In this document: in pieces, positions 62,685 to 64,000 of the stretch
How the letters are laid out: each line of letters starts with the position of its first letter
Position numbering within the stretch: the first letter of the stretch is position 1
NCBI RefSeq assembly: GCF_034006665.1
Contig: NZ_JAVESI010000007.1
Span: 1-64,000 of the forward strand
Reading direction: 5' to 3'
DNA length: 64,000 bases
Source of the DNA: Trichloromonas sp034006665
GTDB lineage: Bacteria > Desulfobacterota > Desulfuromonadia > Desulfuromonadales > Trichloromonadaceae
Made by a program: the position numbers and the translations under genes
Notes under the pieces: generated by a model
Told to the model about the DNA's origin: nothing
The model's input: only the letters and a program-made list of their open reading frames with translations
Databases searched by the model: none

Positions 62685-62719
62685 CATGGCCAGGCGCCAT
62701 GACTGTCGTCGGACGACAG
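62685..62719 (+). promoter_or_regulatory. Two tandem hairpins in the rpsA 5' leader
   Basis: CATGGC-CAGGC-GCCATG (62685-62701) and CTGTCG-TCGGA-CGACAG (62703-62719) each form a 6-bp stem with a 5-base loop and are separated by a single base. They end 29 bases before the rpsA ATG. The second loop contains GGA, a sequence seen in loops of the E. coli rpsA leader hairpins that S1 binds. A role in translational autocontrol is possible. Confidence 0.5.
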
Positions 62720-62748
62720 GAAAATCGCTAGGGGGTAACAAATCTCAC

Positions 62749-64000
62749 ATGGTGGACAACACGGAAACGAACAAAGAAGATTTCATGGACGACGATTTCG
62801 AAGGGAGTTTCGAGGATCTCTTCGAGAACAGCCTCAAGGAACTGAAGGCCGGTAATGTCGTGGTCGGAACGGTGGTGCAGGTCAATCCCGATTCGGTGGT
62901 CGTCGATGTCGGCGGCAAATCGGAAGGGCTGATCCCTATCAACGAGTTTCTTAATGAGCAGGGGCAGGTCAAGACCGATATCAAGGTCGGTGACCAGTTC
63001 GATGTGCTCATCGAGCGCACCGAAAACGAAAACGGTCTGATCAGCCTTTCCAAGGAGAAGGCCGATCGCCAGAAGATCTGGAATGCGCTGGAAGAGGGCG
63101 CGGTGGTCGATGGGCGTATCCTCTCCCGGATCAAGGGCGGCCTTTCCGTTGATATCGGCGTCAATGCCTTTCTACCGGGATCCCAGGTCGATCTGCGTCC
63201 GGTGCGCAATCTCGACAAGATGCTCGGTGAAACCTACAGCTTCAAGATCATCAAGCTCAACAAGCGCCGCGGAAATATCGTTCTTTCCCGTCGCGTGCTT
63301 CTCGAAGAAGAGCGCGAGAGCCTGCGTGGCGACACCCTGAAGACCCTCGAAGAGGGCCAGGTGGTCGAAGGAACGGTCAAAAATCTGACCGATTATGGTG
63401 CGTTCATCGATCTCGGCGGCATCGACGGCCTGCTTCATATTACCGATATGTCCTGGGGTCGCGTTTCCCATCCGTCGGATATTCTCAATGTTGGCGACAA
63501 GATCAACGTCAAGGTTCTCAAGTTCGATCGTGACAAGGAGCGCGTCTCCCTTGGGCTCAAGCAGATTGCTCCCGATCCCTGGCTCGATGTCGAGGCCAAG
63601 TTCCCGGTCGGCAAGAAGGTTTCTGGCAAGGTCGTCAGCCTCACCGATTACGGGGCTTTCGTCGAACTGGAAGAGGGTGTCGAAGGTCTGATCCATGTGT
63701 CGGAGATGAGCTGGACCAAACGAATCAAACACCCCAACAAGGTTCTCAGCATCGGTGATGAGGTCGAATCGGTGGTCCTTGCGCTCGATATCTCCAATCG
63801 GCGGATCTCCCTCGGCCTCAAGCAGGTTGAGCCGAACCCCTGGGAAGTGGTCGGCGAGAAGTTCCCGATCGGCACAATCATCGAAGGTCAGGTCAAGAAC
63901 ATCACCGATTTCGGTATCTTCGTCGGTGTCGACGAGGGGATCGACGGTTTGGTGCATATTTCCGACCTCTCCTGGACCAAACGGGTCAAGCACCCTTCCG
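62749..64000 (+). CDS. rpsA: 30S ribosomal protein S1 (partial, runs off the window)
   Basis: The first 417 codons of S1, with no stop before the window end. After an acidic start (MVDNTETNKEDFMDDDFEGS) come repeated S1 RNA-binding motifs: VGTVVQVNPDSVVVDVGGKSEG, EGTVKNLTDYGAFIDLGGIDG, SGKVVSLTDYGAFVELEEGVEG and EGQVKNITDFGIFVGVDEGIDG, spaced about 85 residues apart, at least five domains. S1 unfolds mRNA leaders at the ribosome. A weak purine run (GGGGG) lies 13 bases upstream. Intact S1 of this type is about 570-585 residues. Confidence 0.96.
   Translation, partial: MVDNTETNKEDFMDDDFEGSFEDLFENSLKELKAGNVVVGTVVQVNPDSVVVDVGGKSEGLIPINEFLNEQGQVKTDIKVGDQFDVLIERTENENGLISLSKEKADRQKIWNALEEGAVVDGRILSRIKGGLSVDIGVNAFLPGSQVDLRPVRNLDKMLGETYSFKIIKLNKRRGNIVLSRRVLLEEERESLRGDTLKTLEEGQVVEGTVKNLTDYGAFIDLGGIDGLLHITDMSWGRVSHPSDILNVGDKINVKVLKFDRDKERVSLGLKQIAPDPWLDVEAKFPVGKKVSGKVVSLTDYGAFVELEEGVEGLIHVSEMSWTKRIKHPNKVLSIGDEVESVVLALDISNRRISLGLKQVEPNPWEVVGEKFPIGTIIEGQVKNITDFGIFVGVDEGIDGLVHISDLSWTKRVKHPS

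Noticed and set aside
1..64000. CRISPR arrays, tRNA and rRNA genes
   Set aside because: No regularly spaced direct repeats, and no tRNA or rRNA sequence was noticed on reading; a tRNAscan/CRISPR search was not possible.

Overview
The window reads as a contiguous piece of the chromosome of a GC-rich, Gram-negative, anaerobic bacterium. I place it among the Desulfuromonadales-type deltaproteobacteria (Desulfuromonas/Geobacter relatives). This rests on gene content and style only: an iron-sulfur class I fumarase, sensor proteins carrying c-type haem motifs, a UGA-containing (selenocysteine) peroxiredoxin, an IscR/NifS/IscU cluster, a leucine T-box leader, bacterial leucyltransferase Bpt and many lipoproteins. 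No rRNA or tRNA gene was seen to confirm it.

Layout. 0.1-1.8 kb (minus): NfeD/SPFH membrane pair plus a YkgJ-type cysteine-cluster protein. 1.9-4.9 kb: bpt and a CPA2 cation/proton antiporter. 5.1-8.2 kb: thioredoxin-like lipoprotein, CcdA and a secreted subtilase with a peculiar C-terminus. 8.2-11.6 kb: divergent fumarase and threonine deaminase. 11.6-13.6 kb: an IS200/IS605 element with divergent, apparently intact tnpA and tnpB. 13.7-15.7 kb: a response-regulator/histidine-kinase hybrid. 15.8-18.7 kb: cysE-rrf2-nifS-iscU, a cysteine and Fe-S assembly operon. 18.8-22.9 kb: leuACD behind a leucine T-box. 23.0-25.2 kb: a decayed CBS/DUF294 gene, a zinc-ribbon membrane protein, a selenocysteine peroxiredoxin lipoprotein and an overlapping lipoprotein. 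25.3-30.8 kb (minus): purB, a DMT permease, a NhaP2-like antiporter and a double universal stress protein. 31-37 kb: a membrane protein of the misnamed 'site-specific recombinase' family, rplM-rpsI, argC, a tiny CxxC protein and ygiQ. 37-41.7 kb (minus): a diguanylate cyclase and a haem-c HD-GYP phosphodiesterase. 41.9-50 kb: DUF2065, queA-tgt-yajC-secDF, a TPR protein and recJ. 50-53 kb: a thioredoxin-like protein and a second haem-c cyclase. 53-57.6 kb (minus): aminotransferase, focA, kefF and a kefC-like gene broken by one amber codon. 57.8-64 kb: pheA-tyrA-aroA-cmk-ispH-rpsA, with rpsA running off the end.

Most of the window is housekeeping: amino-acid synthesis, translation, tRNA modification, protein export and Fe-S assembly. 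The less ordinary parts are the UGA at the catalytic position of a peroxiredoxin lipoprotein with a strong hairpin just downstream, the leucine T-box in a Gram-negative host, the subtilase whose last domain is split by a lipoprotein-like membrane segment, two c-di-GMP enzymes with CxxCH haem sites, the single-amber kefC, the large internal deletion in a CBS/DUF294 gene, and paired hairpins in the rpsA leader.
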